64,000 bases of DNA from Amyelois transitella (GCF_032362555.1 NC_083517.1:1384001-1448000); one strand, 5' to 3'. Positions 11,201-23,734 are shown, counted from the stretch's first letter. Numbers and translations are program-made. Notes: a model not told the origin generated them from the sequence alone.

Positions 11201-12669
11201 CTTAGGTAGGTTACAAAATGTACAGATTTAATTTTAAGTTACTTCAATAATACTGACATATACTTACACAAGTTATAATTCGATATTATCAAAATAGGTA
11301 ATAGGAAAAAATTAACAAAGAGACATAGGTAGGTACATATTAATTTTACATTTAAAAAAAATCATTACAATCCAAAGTGATTCATTACCCTCCTTTAAAA
11401 AATTGGAGGGAACGGAAGGGAATTATACGGAAAGAAATGAAGTTTGAGCAGATTTCCTGAATATACTCATGAATTAATAAAGGCTAGATATTCATAATTA
11501 ATTCATAACTAGACCCTACAGTATGCTAATTACCAAAAGTTGAAATTATTTTTTTACGTCTACACTCACATACAAAAACTACGGAAGGTAATGTTTACTT
11601 ACTCGTGACAAACGCTGTTTTCAGAAATTAAATCCTAAAAATATTTTGTCCGGGCAGCGTGCGACCTCTCTTGACGACTTGTATCGACGGCCTGAGGTGC
11701 GCGGGAGCGTCTTTTGTTTGGCAAGAAATAGATAGTATTGTACGTGCATAAAAATTTTAATGTTATATTTTTGTGGAAGGCAATGTAGTTTTTGGGTTGA
11801 CAAAACTTTGAAGACAATTCTTTCTATATTAAACACTTATAAAAAATACTGTATTGCAGGTTTATAATAGTCAGTGAATACATTTGTATATAAGAAAAAA
11901 AAATATGTACTTTTCTCCTAGGAAAGTCATCAAAAGTGTGTCACAATGTTCTGAGGGTCCATTTGAACAAGGAGAGGAATGAAAAAAATACATGTTTTTG
12001 TTCTAAAATTTTTTTTGTTATGAGGTTTAAACCTGATATATATGATGGATATTTAAGATAAAAGTACGTCCTACCTTATTCAATAAAAAAAATACGGTTA
12101 ATTACAATATTCATAACGACTTTTGACCTGGAATGGCGATTAGGACGAAACGGAAGAACCACTCACCTACACAAAAACATCAATATTTTTAAATCTGTGG
12201 ATAAACGACAGAATTATTATTTAAAAAAATAGTAAATAAATAAGGTGCATCTTATTACAAAATGAAATCTCGACACCCATGGAAAAGAGTTGTGTTATTA
12301 TTATTTAACTGTTTTATTTTTATTCCTATTCACAGGGATCAAATTATTAGCTGGTGACTGTACTACCTATCTATATCAATCCTAGCTAGCAGCCCACTGT
12401 ATCTCACTATCATTACGCCTCCTATCTTTATGTCACAGATTAATTTGTTCAAATAGTTAAATTCCATGCGTTATGGAGACCCTCATTACTGCGGTTCGAT
12501 GCACTGCAATGGGAACGAATGCACAGTACCATGTAGCCTTGTGATTAGAATAAGTACTTATTTGTGAAGTCTAGACTTAGTCACGGTTAAGCTTACATTA
12601 ATGGTAGAGGTTGGATTGACTTTAATTTTGGTGTATTATGATTGGACTTTAATGGACTCTTTGCTAAGC

Positions 12670-12960
12670 TGCGATTTAGGGTTAAATACTTTCGGGGACG
12701 GAGGGTGGCCGAAGGCGTGTGTTATATCGTGCGCTTACTGCCTCATTAGGGTCAAATTTTAACCCTGAAGTAAAAAGGACAGCCAGCTACTTACTGGTCG
12801 CCCGAACGGTAAGAGTCTCTGGCAAGTCAGAGGGAATCGTGGTGAAATGCCATGCGATCCCGTGATGTCCTCAAAATGGCGAAAAGGGCGCACCGGAGGG
12901 CTTTTAGTGAGTTGGCTGGCGCATTGGAGGGTTAAATACTTAAAATACAAGGCCATTTCG
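12670..12960 (-). repeat. Unknown dispersed repeat, reversed copy
   Basis: Read in reverse, GCCATTTTGAGGACATCAC and CATTTCACCACGATT align with the repeat at 13755-13985. It is GC-richer than its surroundings. Perhaps a retrotransposon 5' region. Confidence 0.5.
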
Positions 12961-13249
12961 TGATAGTATGTACCTACCTGTTCAGTAGTGGTGGTATAGT
13001 TAGTACCTATATGAAATTGATGAGAAAATTTTTAATAATCTCTACTAATTATAAAATACAAAAGCAACTCTGTCTGTCTGACACGCTTTCGATAGAAAGA
13101 AGAACATAGGCTACTTTTTACGGCGAAAATAGTGGTAGACCACGCGGACGATGTCGCGGGCAAAAGCTTGATAAAAAAATATTTTCATAACAAAATCACA
13201 CTGATCCTTTAAATCGTCTCTATCAAGAAGAAATGCTTTGGTACTAGAT

Positions 13250-13370
13250 AAGCTTATCAACGGGTTAGGTTCCCCTGCAAAGGTTACCGAGGTCAGATGG
13301 GAGTCGCTTCGTGTAAAAACCTGACTCACCCAATCCAGGATTCAAGGTCAATAGCTTACCCCGGGCTTTA
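13250..13370 (+). repeat. SINE-C 3' fragment
   Basis: Starts GGGTTAGGTTCCCCTGCAAA and ends at TTACCCCGGGC. Confidence 0.75.
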
Positions 13371-13754
13371 ATTTTTGTTTAAAATTATCCGCCAAAAAGT
13401 TGGTAGATTTGTCGCCAAAATATAGTCGCCAAGCAATATAAAATGCCTATTGAAGACATGATAACTAATATATTTTTGTTTTATTAGTTTTGTTCATTTT
13501 GTTTCACATAACATTGGTGAAATAATCGCGTCAATAACAATAAACTTCCTGAGATAAAAGTAATTTAAGGTAACCTATAAATTTGGGATTAATCTAGCAG
13601 CAGCTCTGTCTACCCCATTAGAAATAAAAGCGTGATTTACATGTTATATGCGTGTGATGTAATAAAAAAGCGATGAAGCGTGGATAGCTAGTGTTCATGA
13701 AAATGTACATACTTAATGAAAATAAAACTGACGCGTAACGCTGACTGAATTTCC

Positions 13755-13985
13755 TTACACCGGTCGTTGACCCCATCGACTTTTCTGTTTACGAAGGGGA
13801 AAGACCTTATACGGGCCGGACACCTGGATATTAACCCAGGGGAGTTTGGAACTACTGGCAACAAGGGTACTACCTATCTACTGAAACCCCTCCTGTACCT
13901 CCTGTCCCTACTTGCCATTTTGGGGGCATCATGGAATCGCAGGGAATTCCATCACGATGGCGCGGACATCACCTGGAGGTAAGCA
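13755..13985 (+). repeat. Unknown dispersed repeat, forward copy
   Basis: GCCATTTTGGGGGCATCATG and ATTCCATCACGATGG align with the reversed copy at 12670-12960. A 71-codon frame crosses it, but the frame is not kept in the other copy. Confidence 0.5.
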
Positions 13986-14189
13986 TAATTAGTGGGAGAA
14001 GACAGGCTGTTTGTATAACTGGTATTGTTTTAGTGTACAGTCGTCAACATAGAAAATTGTACCACCTTTGTATCGTAGACGTGTGGTAAAGTCTGTGTAG
14101 GCTAACGTACAATTACGAACGTTATACTGTCACATAATTAATACGAAACACCTTTGTATGCTCGCAATTATATAATATATTTGCGTTTT

Positions 14190-14400
14190 CATGAGGAAAC
14201 CTGATTCAGACAACTGGGCGTGCAACCATGATCGGTCCAATACGGGTTAGGCTCCCCTGCAAATGTTGCGGAGGTCAGACGGGAGTCGCTTCGTGTAAAA
14301 ACCTGACTCACCCAATCCAGGATCCATGGTCAAAAATGCACCTTGGGCTCCTCTCCAGATAGCTGAGGACGGAACCGAGACTGACGGCGTATGTATATTT
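14190..14400 (+). repeat. SINE-C 3' fragment
   Basis: Begins ATGAGGAAACCTGATTCAGA and keeps the GGAGGTCAGACGGGAGTCGC and CCCAATCCAGGATCCATGG blocks. Confidence 0.75.
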
Positions 14401-14490
14401 GTTATTATTTTATGTAAAAACTACTGAACTCATTTAAAATTAAGATAACCCTAACTTTTCAAGACTATAGCTTAAGTATCAGAATTTTGA

Positions 14491-14580
14491 ATCTCAATTC
14501 CATCATTAAGCCATACAGCTGAAAGTGGTCTTTCAGTCTTTTCATGGCTGTTGGCTCTTTCCACCCACGTGTTGTATGTA
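14491..14580 (+). repeat. Decayed SINE-A 3' fragment
   Basis: AATCTCAATTCCATCATTAA through TTGGCTCTTTCCACCC. Confidence 0.6.
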
Positions 14581-15100
14581 TATATGCATCAGAATAACAC
14601 GCTTAATTTACACGCTAACAAAGCCTCGGGCGGAAACTAGTTAAATTTGTTAATTAATTTGATATTTATAAGATTACCACATATCCAAGATCCTTGGTTA
14701 AACTCATGTACCGTACAAACGTTTTCGTTGAAATAATTGGAATTTTTGTGAATGTGCAGTGCAGTGGTCATTACACTGACAATGTATTGAGCAAGGTTGA
14801 AGGTCAGACCGTGGTTCAATGCCCAATTGGTAGCCATTGTGCAAATTTAAGCAATATTAGTGATACAATAAAAATAAAGAGATAAAAACGTAAGGTAATT
14901 GTAACTAAATTTCACTGGACTTGCCTTCATATTAACCGGTAAAATTATAGGATTCCTGAATTATTTTTACTGGTAGGCTATGAATACGATCTAGGAGAAA
15001 CCTCACCACAAATCAATAACCTAAGGGAGGGAATGATATTGCATTGAGCTATAGAGAGCGACTCTTGTTTGACTAAAATAAACTCATTCATTTATTTATC

Positions 15101-15388
15101 CATATAATCACGTCTATATCACTGGCGGGGTAGACAGAACCAGTAGTCTTGAAAGACTGATAGGCCACGTCTAGCTGTTTGGCGTAGTGATAGAATTGAT
15201 ATTCAAATAGTGAGTCACTATTTGAATATCAATATTAGAGACAGGTTGCTAGCACTTCGCTTAACAAAAGATTCCTAAGTTTGAAAGCCTATCCCTTAGT
15301 CGCCTTTTACGACATCAATGGGATGGAGTGATGAGAGAGATGGAGTGGTCCTATTCTTTTTTCTATTGGTGCCGGGAACCACACTGCG
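15101..15388 (-). repeat. SINE-A copy with an internal palindrome
   Basis: Full reverse copy. The segment at 15195-15233 is repeated in inverse, forming a 19-bp-arm palindrome around one base. Confidence 0.8.
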
Positions 15389-15574
15389 CATTTACCTACG
15401 ATCACTTTTGAGGTGCGAGGGTCTTCAATAATCTTTTCACTTATTTCGGTAATCACTGCACCTTTTTATTTATATACATTGTTTATTTATTGTAGTTTTA
15501 TTTATGTTTATAATGTTTATTTTTTGTAGGTATAAATTTATTTATTTAGTGTGAGCCCACATAAAATTCTCTGT

Positions 15575-15680
15575 CAGACCCAATGGTTGACTGGTAGATA
15601 ATGCTTGATGCATTAAGTCTGCCAATTGTGCTATACATTGGTATTTTGTACAATAAAGTTTTAATATACAAATTTGAAAA
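15575..15680 (+). mobile_element. LINE 3' tail fragment
   Basis: GGTTGACTGGTAGATAATGC and GCATTAAGTCTGCC, then CAATAAAG; matches the tail of the LINE at 62090-63901. Confidence 0.65.
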
Positions 15681-15687
15681 AAAAACA

Positions 15688-15823
15688 CGACTCTTTCCCG
15701 GAAAAGAGACTTGACTACACCACTAGCCACGATCCCCGCATAATTCTTTCGCTACATTCACATTCATCATTCCCTTCATACGAACTCATTTGATCTGATC
15801 TTTTTCCAGAAGTTTATATTAGT
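15688..15823 (-). mobile_element. Old RTE 3' end
   Basis: Diverged version of the intact RTE 3' end at 24676-24820, with CTCTTTCCCGG and CACGATCCCCGCATAATTC. Confidence 0.7.
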
Positions 15824-16881
15824 TTAGGAAAATCAGTGAAAGTCATTCGAATTCCCAATGGTTATTACACCTTCAAGTTCAGAATCAATCCAGGAGTCTC
15901 CAAGCGGGGTGACTGGGCTAAGGACATTCGTTCCGCTTGGAGCCGGCTACTCAAACGGGCATTTAGTTTCCAATCAGTATTCGCTAAGGCACCACGCGTC
16001 GTAACTACTCCGTGCCTAAAAAACGCGAACAAAACTGTTGTATATTCTCAGTGACAAAACTAAAGGTGTGTGAATGTTAATTAAATAGATTTGTAACGAT
16101 ATGTGAGTATAGATTTATTGAATTAGTAGGTAAAATCTAGCTGGAGTAAGTAGGTCATTCCCTAAATGAAAACGGAGTGCAAAGTATTAACGCAATGTTA
16201 TTTTCAGGCATGACTCTTTCAATTGTTTTTATATTGATTTTTAAGCCGTTTAAAGTGTAGTTTTTTTGTAGGTTATCAACAACATCGTTTGTCAAAAAAA
16301 TTATTTTATTTACTACAAGTTTCGTCAAAATATAAATTTAAAAACCAAGGTTTATTTTTATCAGTAACACATTTAGTCAAAATCAGTCAAAACCTGTAAT
16401 TATATTTATTTATAAAAAATGTTAAGTAATAAAAGTCGATTTAATATTTATATTATTAATAATTTGTGTAAATATGTTAAGATAAGATTGTAAAAACAAG
16501 AAACAAATAAATTTATTGATTGTTAAACATCAGTCCTGGAAGCGAATATAGGTACTTAAATTCTTAAAATGTGTTTACTGCATTTTCCGCGTTAATCGTA
16601 AAAGGTGTTCAAAGGAATGCGGATAGTCTCCTGAATAAGCTATTTGCTAGAATTTTATTGTTGTTTTATTTTTTTAATTATATGTTAAACTCAGCATGGG
16701 GTTTGTCTTAGAAAATACACCTTTTTTTTACTCATTCTTCTTCGTGACCATAATATAAACATTCATTTTATGACCTCAGTGCGTAGCCACTCGGATTGCA
16801 CTGGACTTACACCCGCGGGGTGTTTTTTTCTGCACTTAATTTTATGCATGATACCTCTTTATTCATACCAACTTTCCCTAT

Positions 16882-17102
16882 TCATATACAATCACGTCTG
16901 TATCCCTTGTGTGGGTGACAGAGCCGATAGTCTTGAAAGGACTTAAAAGTCACGTTCAGCTGTATGGATTAATGATGGGATTGAGATTTAAATTGTGACA
17001 GGTTGCTAGGCCCATCGCCTACAAGAAGAATCCCAAGTTTATTTGCCTTTCCCTTAGTAGTCCCTTACGACATCTCTGGAAAAGATAAAGAGTGGCAACC
17101 AT
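16882..17102 (-). repeat. Diverged SINE-A copy
   Basis: ATCACGTCTGTATCCCTTG through CCTTAGTAGTCCCTTACGAC; the head is lost. Confidence 0.75.
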
Positions 17103-17342
17103 CTAAAGTCCTTCCTTACGTAGGTTAAGAAAAATGGTTATACATATCTCTTTCTCCAAGCATATCCTTTTTCAGAAGTGCTTCACTTAAAAAACAACCA
17201 ACAGTTCTCGGAATTGACAATGTAAATAGGTAAATAAATAAATAAAATATGTAAGTACGGGACAGATTACACAGATTTTTATCATGGCACAGCTGAAACG
17301 ATTTTGGTGAAATTTGGCAAACAGTTAAAACGTCTTCTGCTC

Positions 17343-17409
17343 ATTTTATCACAATTTAATTTTATTACTTAACAAGTACTTAAGTAATAAAATTAAATTG
17401 TGATAAAAT
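17343..17409. repeat. Perfect 30-bp inverted repeat with 7-nt loop
   Basis: Arms at 17343-17372 and 17380-17409 are exact reverse complements; the loop is CAAGTAC. Confidence 0.95.
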
Positions 17410-17913
17410 ATCTTTGCTTGCACGAATTTTCATACAAATAGCGTAAACTTTACTTAAATATGTATGTTTCCGGTGTAACCTTAGACCCAAGGAAATAGTT
17501 AATATTCAATGAAGTCAAACATGTCTTTAACTAAATTATTTTACAAACTAACAATATGCGTCTAAGTCGTATAAGTCAATTTGTCACTGTTTTTTACAAA
17601 AAAATATTTACTGACGTTAATTTTGAGGGTTTTGGTTACTTGAACAATTTTTTTGTTATTGCACTTAAAAATATTAAATAAATAAAAAATAATAATAAAA
17701 TAATAAAAAAAAAAAACAATATTTGATGAATCTGTCTTATAAAATTGCATATGTATCTATCAAATTGATTGTAAACAAACACCTCATATTATGGAATATC
17801 ATTCGTAATAGTTATATGAGACAAGAAGATTGTAATTTGTCTGTAACCAACGTCGCACAAAATGTTGTTCTGTGTGTGCATTACGTAGATAGCATACCTA
17901 TAACATTACCTAA

Positions 17914-18174
17914 GTACATATAATCACGTCATATCCCTTGCGGGGTAGATAGAGCCAACAGTCTTCGAAAGACTGAAAAGACACGTTTAGCTGGTTGACT
18001 TAATGATTGAAATGACCTTCAAATTTGACAGGTTGCTAGCTTGTCGCCTAGAAGAAGAATCCCAAGTATAGGTACATTTAAGCCTTTCCCTTAGTCGCTT
18101 TTTACGACATCCGTGTAAAAAAAGATGGAGTGGTCTTATTCTTGTTTTGTATTGGTGCCGGGAACCGCACGGCA
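17914..18174 (-). repeat. SINE-A copy
   Basis: Full-length reverse copy ending GGTGCCGGGAACCGCACGGC. Confidence 0.85.
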
Positions 18175-18298
18175 TATTACGTAGAAACTAACAATAATAA
18201 CAGTCATTTATATAACATTCTTGTAACATGTGCATAGGAGGTAATTTAACTCTTGCGCTTGGATACACAGCTGTAAAGGAGCGTGCATGAACAGAAAA

Positions 18299-18465
18299 AT
18301 ATACATATTTACGTCTTTCTCCCTTACGGGGTAGACGGAGCCACAAGTCTCGTGAACACCGAAAGACTACATTCAGCTATACGGCTTATAATGGAATTGA
18401 GATTCAAATAGTGACAGGTTGCTTGTCCATCGCCTAAAAGAAGAATCCCAAGTTTATTAGCCTAA
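18299..18465 (-). repeat. SINE-A copy missing its head
   Basis: Reverse copy from the ATAC tail to AAGAAGAATCCCAAGTTTAT. Confidence 0.75.
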
Positions 18466-19344
18466 GTACCTACTAATATTGATGAATGCGAAAGTATTTA
18501 TGTATGTAGGTATGTTGGAATGAAATTCCCTTTATTCCAAACATAAACATTAATTAGAAAGTCTCTTATTAATGAAAAATGCCTACAATATATACCTGAT
18601 ACATAAGAATAATAACAGACATTAGTTCGAAACAAATTATTTGTTCAAGAATTTCGTTATCCCGTCTTTGGCAGTCTTTTGGATGAAATATTAGTATGTT
18701 AGTGGAAAGAGAAACATAGCAATATGTACATATTTTTAATAAACCGATATATGACATTTACGTAGAGAGGTAACCTAAGTTAAACGTTGTTATTTTAACT
18801 TTATGGTAATTTTTAAACAATTTTTGAAACTGGTCGCAGAGCCGGGCAATCAAAAATGATATTGACATTTATGACATTATATCCAATAATTTAATATCGT
18901 TAAATTTTAAATTCGTTTTCAAATTATTTATGTGCCAGATACAAAGAAGTTAAAAACCTAGATAAGAATAATTTAATTTTTATTGTTACAATTATGTATG
19001 TATATGACATTAGTTCATGAGTTTCTAACAAATTGGTAGATAAAATTTATCATCTCGTATTTCGGAAACTGCGCAGTGATTGATATCTCTACATTTTTTA
19101 GTTGCGAATTCGATCATTAATTACCTACATAAACATAATTGCTATTGCTTATAATTATGCTGATTCAATGCATAGATAGATTGAATACCCTTTATTGCGC
19201 ATGAAATTATAACAATAAATTTATCCTCAACTTTTGTTAAGTAATATTATCTACCAATCAACCCTAGGAAAAAAGGGAAAACAGATACTAAATCATATAC
19301 TTATATTATTATTTCTTTTGCGATTATTTATCGCACCAACCGTC

Positions 19345-19450
19345 ATACATCTCAGTTTGGTCCAAAGGTTCGACTGGCAGAGAATGCCTTGTGGCATTAA
19401 GTCCACCTGTTGTATATTTTACGTACATATAGTTTAATAAAATAAATCAG
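19345..19450 (+). mobile_element. LINE 3' tail fragment
   Basis: GACTGGCAGAGAATGCC and GGCATTAAGTCCACC, then an AATAAAATAAAT tail. Confidence 0.65.
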
Positions 19451-19720
19451 GTTTGAATTTGAGGTTTATACATATAGCGTTGACGGAGTTGAATATTAAT
19501 ATGTTTTAAAGAAATTATTTATTTATAAACTATTGATTAAAATTACGAAGCTTTTTGCGGATAGCTGCTTGTTCAAATGACGAAGCACGTTGCGAATAAA
19601 ACGGTGTTATAATAGATTTAATATCGTTTAAATTATACTTACTTAAGTTAATTTAATAATAGTACCTGTTTTCTAGTATTTTATCAATCAATATTATCAT
19701 TTAAAAGGAAGTAGGAAAAT

Positions 19721-19960
19721 TGTGCCGTGTGGGTCCCGGCACCATTACCCAAAAGAATAGGACCACTGCATATTTTTCCCACGGATTTTGTAAAAGGCGT
19801 CTAAGGGAAGACTTATAAACTTGGGATTCTTTTTTTTGGCTAGCAACTTGTCACTATTTGAATTTCAATTCTATCAACAACAGCTGAACGTGGCCTCTCA
19901 GTGTTTCAAGACTGTTGGCTCTATCAACCCCGCAAGGGAAAGACGTGATAATATGCACGT
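19721..19960 (+). repeat. SINE-A copy
   Basis: Head GTGCCGTGTGGGTCCCGGCA through CCCCGCAAGGGAAAGACGTG. Confidence 0.8.
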
Positions 19961-20159
19961 ATGCATGCATTTATACGTTCTTGTGTATATAGTGTGTACA
20001 CAACTTTAAATGCAGTCGATTGTAAACTTGTTTAAGCGAGTATATCCTGAACGTTATGTTATAATTGGTGTAAAAAAGGTCTTCTTGGTTTCATAACGTA
20101 AAACAAGAACTCTCATCTGCATAGAATTCGAAAGATGAAAAAAGAAAGGCCCAATAGTA

Positions 20160-20366
20160 CATACATACATATAATCGCGTCTATAGTTCAGCTATTTGGC
20201 TTTAAGTTAAAATTGAGATTCAAATAGTGACATGTTGCTAGCCCATCGCCTAAAAGAAGAATCCCAAGTTTAAAAGCCTATCCCTGAGTCGCCTTTTACG
20301 ACATCCATAGGAAAGAGATGGAGTGGTCCTATTCTTTTTTCTATTGGTGCCGGGAACCACACGGCA
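20160..20366 (-). repeat. SINE-A copy with internal deletion
   Basis: Reverse copy. About 50 bases between TCTATAG and TTCAGCTATTTGG are missing. Confidence 0.8.
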
Positions 20367-20687
20367 CCCAATAGTCTAACTACTTATGAATAACTGTTGA
20401 GTAAATTCAAGATATTATACCTAGTATAAATCTTGGTGCATGTTATTCGCATTCAGTAATCCTTAATACAAAACCGATGACACTACACGTTAACTGTTTT
20501 ATTTACTGGCCAAGTCATATTCAATCTTATAAGTATCAGTGTTAAGTCCAATAACTATTATATTAAAGGCGAAAGTAAGTTAATTTGTTTGTTTGTTTTC
20601 TCTTCACGCGTTATCTATTGAACTGATCTTTTTGAAATTTTTCACATTTTGTATTTAAATAACTTAACTTTAAAAAACTTAAAAAAC

Positions 20688-20932
20688 CGTGCGTTTGGTT
20701 CTCGGCACTTTCAAATAGGACTACTCCATATCTTTCCTATGGATGTCGTGAAAGGCGACTAAGGGAGAAGCTTATAAACTTGGAATTCTTCTTGTGCGCA
20801 ATGGGGTAGTAACCTGTCACTGTTTCAATTTAAATTCCATTATTCAGCTTTACAGCGGTGGCCTCTACTTCTTTGCGTGACTTTTGGCTCTGTCTACCCC
20901 GCAACAGATATAAACGTGACCGTATGTGTGTA
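20688..20932 (+). repeat. Diverged SINE-A copy
   Basis: Head GTTCTCGGCAC through CGTGACCGTATGTG. Confidence 0.75.
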
Positions 20933-22879
20933 AGCTTTGAAACACAATGACATCATGTTGCAATATTTACAAAAGACACGCTAAAGAAGCTGCTTAATAT
21001 AGTGTAAAACGACCGGCCAATGTTCACACTATGAGTTATCTCAATCTGGACAAATTCAAGGCAATTGTTAACAAAAAAACGGCTAAATTATTTCCTGGTC
21101 TTAGTAAAAAAAATATGCACAGTCATTTATGTGCAATGTTTTTATAGGTATCGTCACAGGAGTTCTTTAAAAACAAAATGTATAAACATATTGCTCTTCG
21201 TATGACGACAGTAAAAAAAACATTTAACAGAAAAAAAAAAGAAATGTAGTTTCCCTCTTCTTAACTGCACAGTCGAAAATATGAAATAACCCGGCTCATA
21301 AGTTGAACTTCAAAGATTGACAGTCGGCGCAGGCGCTTAAGTCCAGTCTAGAGAAACAATAATAAATCAGTATCATCAATAAAACACTTATCATGTTCAT
21401 GACGGCAAGACAGTCAAGACGCAAAAGCTAGATGATTGGCCCATTGTTTAAAAAATAATCCAAAGTTAATAATTCCATCCAAGCCATTCTCTTGAATATA
21501 TTTGGGAATCTGTCACTATTTGAATGTTAATTCCATATTCAAGCCATAAAGCTGAATTTGGCCAACAATTTTTTTTAAAATTTATTTGTTATTTTTTATA
21601 GTTAAACACTGTACCGATCTTTATGATTGCGTTTGTATACCTACCTTCGACTATGGAAAAGGACATAGGGTTTGACGCGGGCAAAAGATTGTCATCTATA
21701 TTATTATTCATTTATAATTTACTACTTGGAACCTGAATACTAGTTCAAGTAGGTGTAGTTTTGTGGAAAAATACACAATTTCTCAATTCATTAGCAAATT
21801 CCGCGTTGAAAGTTGAGTGGAGCGAAGTACTCTACACTTTAACGTAATAAGCCATTGTATTTATTCCGTCCTATTTATTAGCATATTTGTATGTTAATAC
21901 TCGTATTCCTTGCTAGTGAATTGTCACTGCTCCAAATACTTTAATTAATGGACTTAGTAGGATACATAGTATTATCTTTTGTTAAGCTATTCTTGAAAAC
22001 GGCCAGATTTATTTTTACCCAGATTTTTACTCAGCACTTTTATTCTGAAGGACTTTTATTCCTCGGGCTGGTTTTCGTTAAATCACTTAAATTTGGATCT
22101 AACACTGTAGAAATACACTTAATTGAACGTTACGTAATTATTTTAACATCAAAAAGCTAACTATTACCTTATTGTAGTATATAATAGTATATAAATTTAT
22201 ATTATTTACATGTGTGGTTTTACATATATACTTACTACTAAATTTTTTAAACTTTTGTACAAATTTTGTAAAAAAAAATATTTTTAAAAGATACTGGCCA
22301 CTAGGAAACAGAAAATCATTTATTTTTATGGCGCGCATGACTGAAGTTATGTTGAAATTAACCTATTACTTTACCTGTATTTTTTTCCATGTAAATACTA
22401 AATGTGGAAACCGAATACTTTATAATTGATAACTTTAGTGCAATATTTCAAGCAAGGGCTGTTAATTTTTTTTAATAAAATAAGTTCCAACCAATATCAG
22501 CAAATCCTCATTAGTCAGTTTGAGTTCAGAAGAACAATTTAAATGTTCTTAAATCGAAATATGCGCATTAAACGGTCAAATTAAAAATAAATACCAATAA
22601 ATTGATACGCAATTAAGTTTAAATAAATATTTATAAATAGCATAAATTAAATAATTTCCAGGGCGATTTGATTTCGTATTTAGGTCAATGATTGTACTAG
22701 TTTTGTGACGTGTACCTAATACCTATGCTGATGCGTTTATGTGTGGACTGTGGCGAATCTAGCTAAACGATGAGGCGTATTAATCAAAAACCGTTATGTT
22801 CACAAATAGAATTAAATGTTTTGTAACATTTACCTACATTTCGATTGGATTGATAAGCTGACCAATTAAAAGTTATGTA

Positions 22880-23020
22880 CGCCGTGTGATTCCCGGCACT
22901 TCGGAATAGGACCACCCCCTCTCCTTCCCATGGATGTCGTGTCTAGTAGTTTTCGAGATATCGTAATGAGTGAGTACGTGAGTGAGTGTTTTTCGCTTTT
23001 ATATATATACATATAGAGAT
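22880..23020. repeat. SINE-A head fused to a Helitron-like 5' end
   Basis: A forward SINE-A head (22880-22940) stops at GATGTCGTG. It is followed by a reversed copy of a Helitron-like start whose reverse reads TATATATATAAAAGCG and AAAACACTCACTCACG, similar to 48185. Confidence 0.6.
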
Positions 23021-23350
23021 AGATGTGTATTCAAAATATACCTTCCTAATAACAGAACAATAAAATTCAAAAACCCTGACCTTCGACAGATAATAACGTA
23101 CATTGCATGCGATGGCCTAATTTTTGAATAACTTTAAAATCTTCGAACAGCCGAAAAAATTTTGCAATCTGTGTCGAAACGAGCGAATCGCATGGCCATC
23201 TCAACATCTCGTATCGGGCCGAAATAATTGGACTTAAAAATTCAAGTACGACGTGTATCGGCCGAGGCGGAGGGTCAATGACAACGCGTGATAATAGGGC
23301 TGTGCGCTGTGGAATACGCTAGTGGTCATAAAAATGGTTTTTTGGTGTGA

Positions 23351-23469
23351 TGTGACTATGAATTTAAGACCAGAGGATGATGAAAGTGGATGATGGACAA
23401 CAATCTTTCTGATTCGCCTGGGTTTTGGATGTTTATCATTTATTTTTAATTTAATATACAATATTGTTA
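23351..23469. repeat. Left copy of a 119-bp direct duplication flanking SINE-A
   Basis: Begins TGTGACTATGAATTTAAGAC and ends ATACAATATTGTTA. It contains a SINE-B middle block (TTCTGATTCGCCTGGG). About 95% identical to 23735-23853. Confidence 0.9.
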
Positions 23470-23734
23470 AGTGTGTGCCGTGTGGTTCCCGGCACCAATA
23501 CAAAAAAGAATAGGACTACTCCATCTCTTTCCCATGGATGTCGTAAAAGGCGACTAAGGGATAGGCTTACAAACTTGGGATTATTTTCTAGGCGATGGGC
23601 TAGCAACCTGTCAATCTTTGAATCTCAATTCTATCATTAAGCCAAATAGCTGAATGTGGCCATTCAGTCTTTTCAAGACTGTTGGCTCTGTCTACCCCGC
23701 AAGGGATATAGACGTGACCATATGTATGTATGTA
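23470..23734 (+). repeat. SINE-A copy, near consensus
   Basis: Complete from GTGCCGTGTGGTTCCCGG to the ATGT tail, sitting exactly between two 119-bp direct repeats. Confidence 0.9.

Larger units (their letters stand above)
8368..12171. mobile_element. Degenerate DNA transposon with imperfect terminal inverted repeats
   Basis: The left end from 8368 reads TGTA, two bases, TGAGTG, then TTCTTCCGTTTCGT. The right end, read in reverse from 12171, shows the same order. About 28 of the first 33 positions match. Inside the left end are six spaced repeats of GGAAGGTAATGAAAT type (8536, 8554, 8574, 8595, 8625, 8646). Related motifs occur near the right end (11380 reversed, 11581 and about 11773 forward), as expected for sub-terminal transposase-binding sites. 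A broken lysine-rich coding region fills the middle on the - strand. No clear target-site duplication is visible, so the exact ends and the superfamily are uncertain. Confidence 0.6.

Noticed and set aside
13767..13982. Open frame of 71 codons followed by GTAAGC
   Set aside because: It lies in a dispersed repeat whose other copy does not keep the frame.
14694..14885. 63-codon frame ending before AATAAAAATAAAG
   Set aside because: Looks like a decayed SINE region; hydrophobic start is not followed by any known domain.
15836..16054. Open frame of 72 codons in GC-richer DNA
   Set aside because: No recognisable motif, no splice context, no second copy; support is too weak to call a gene.
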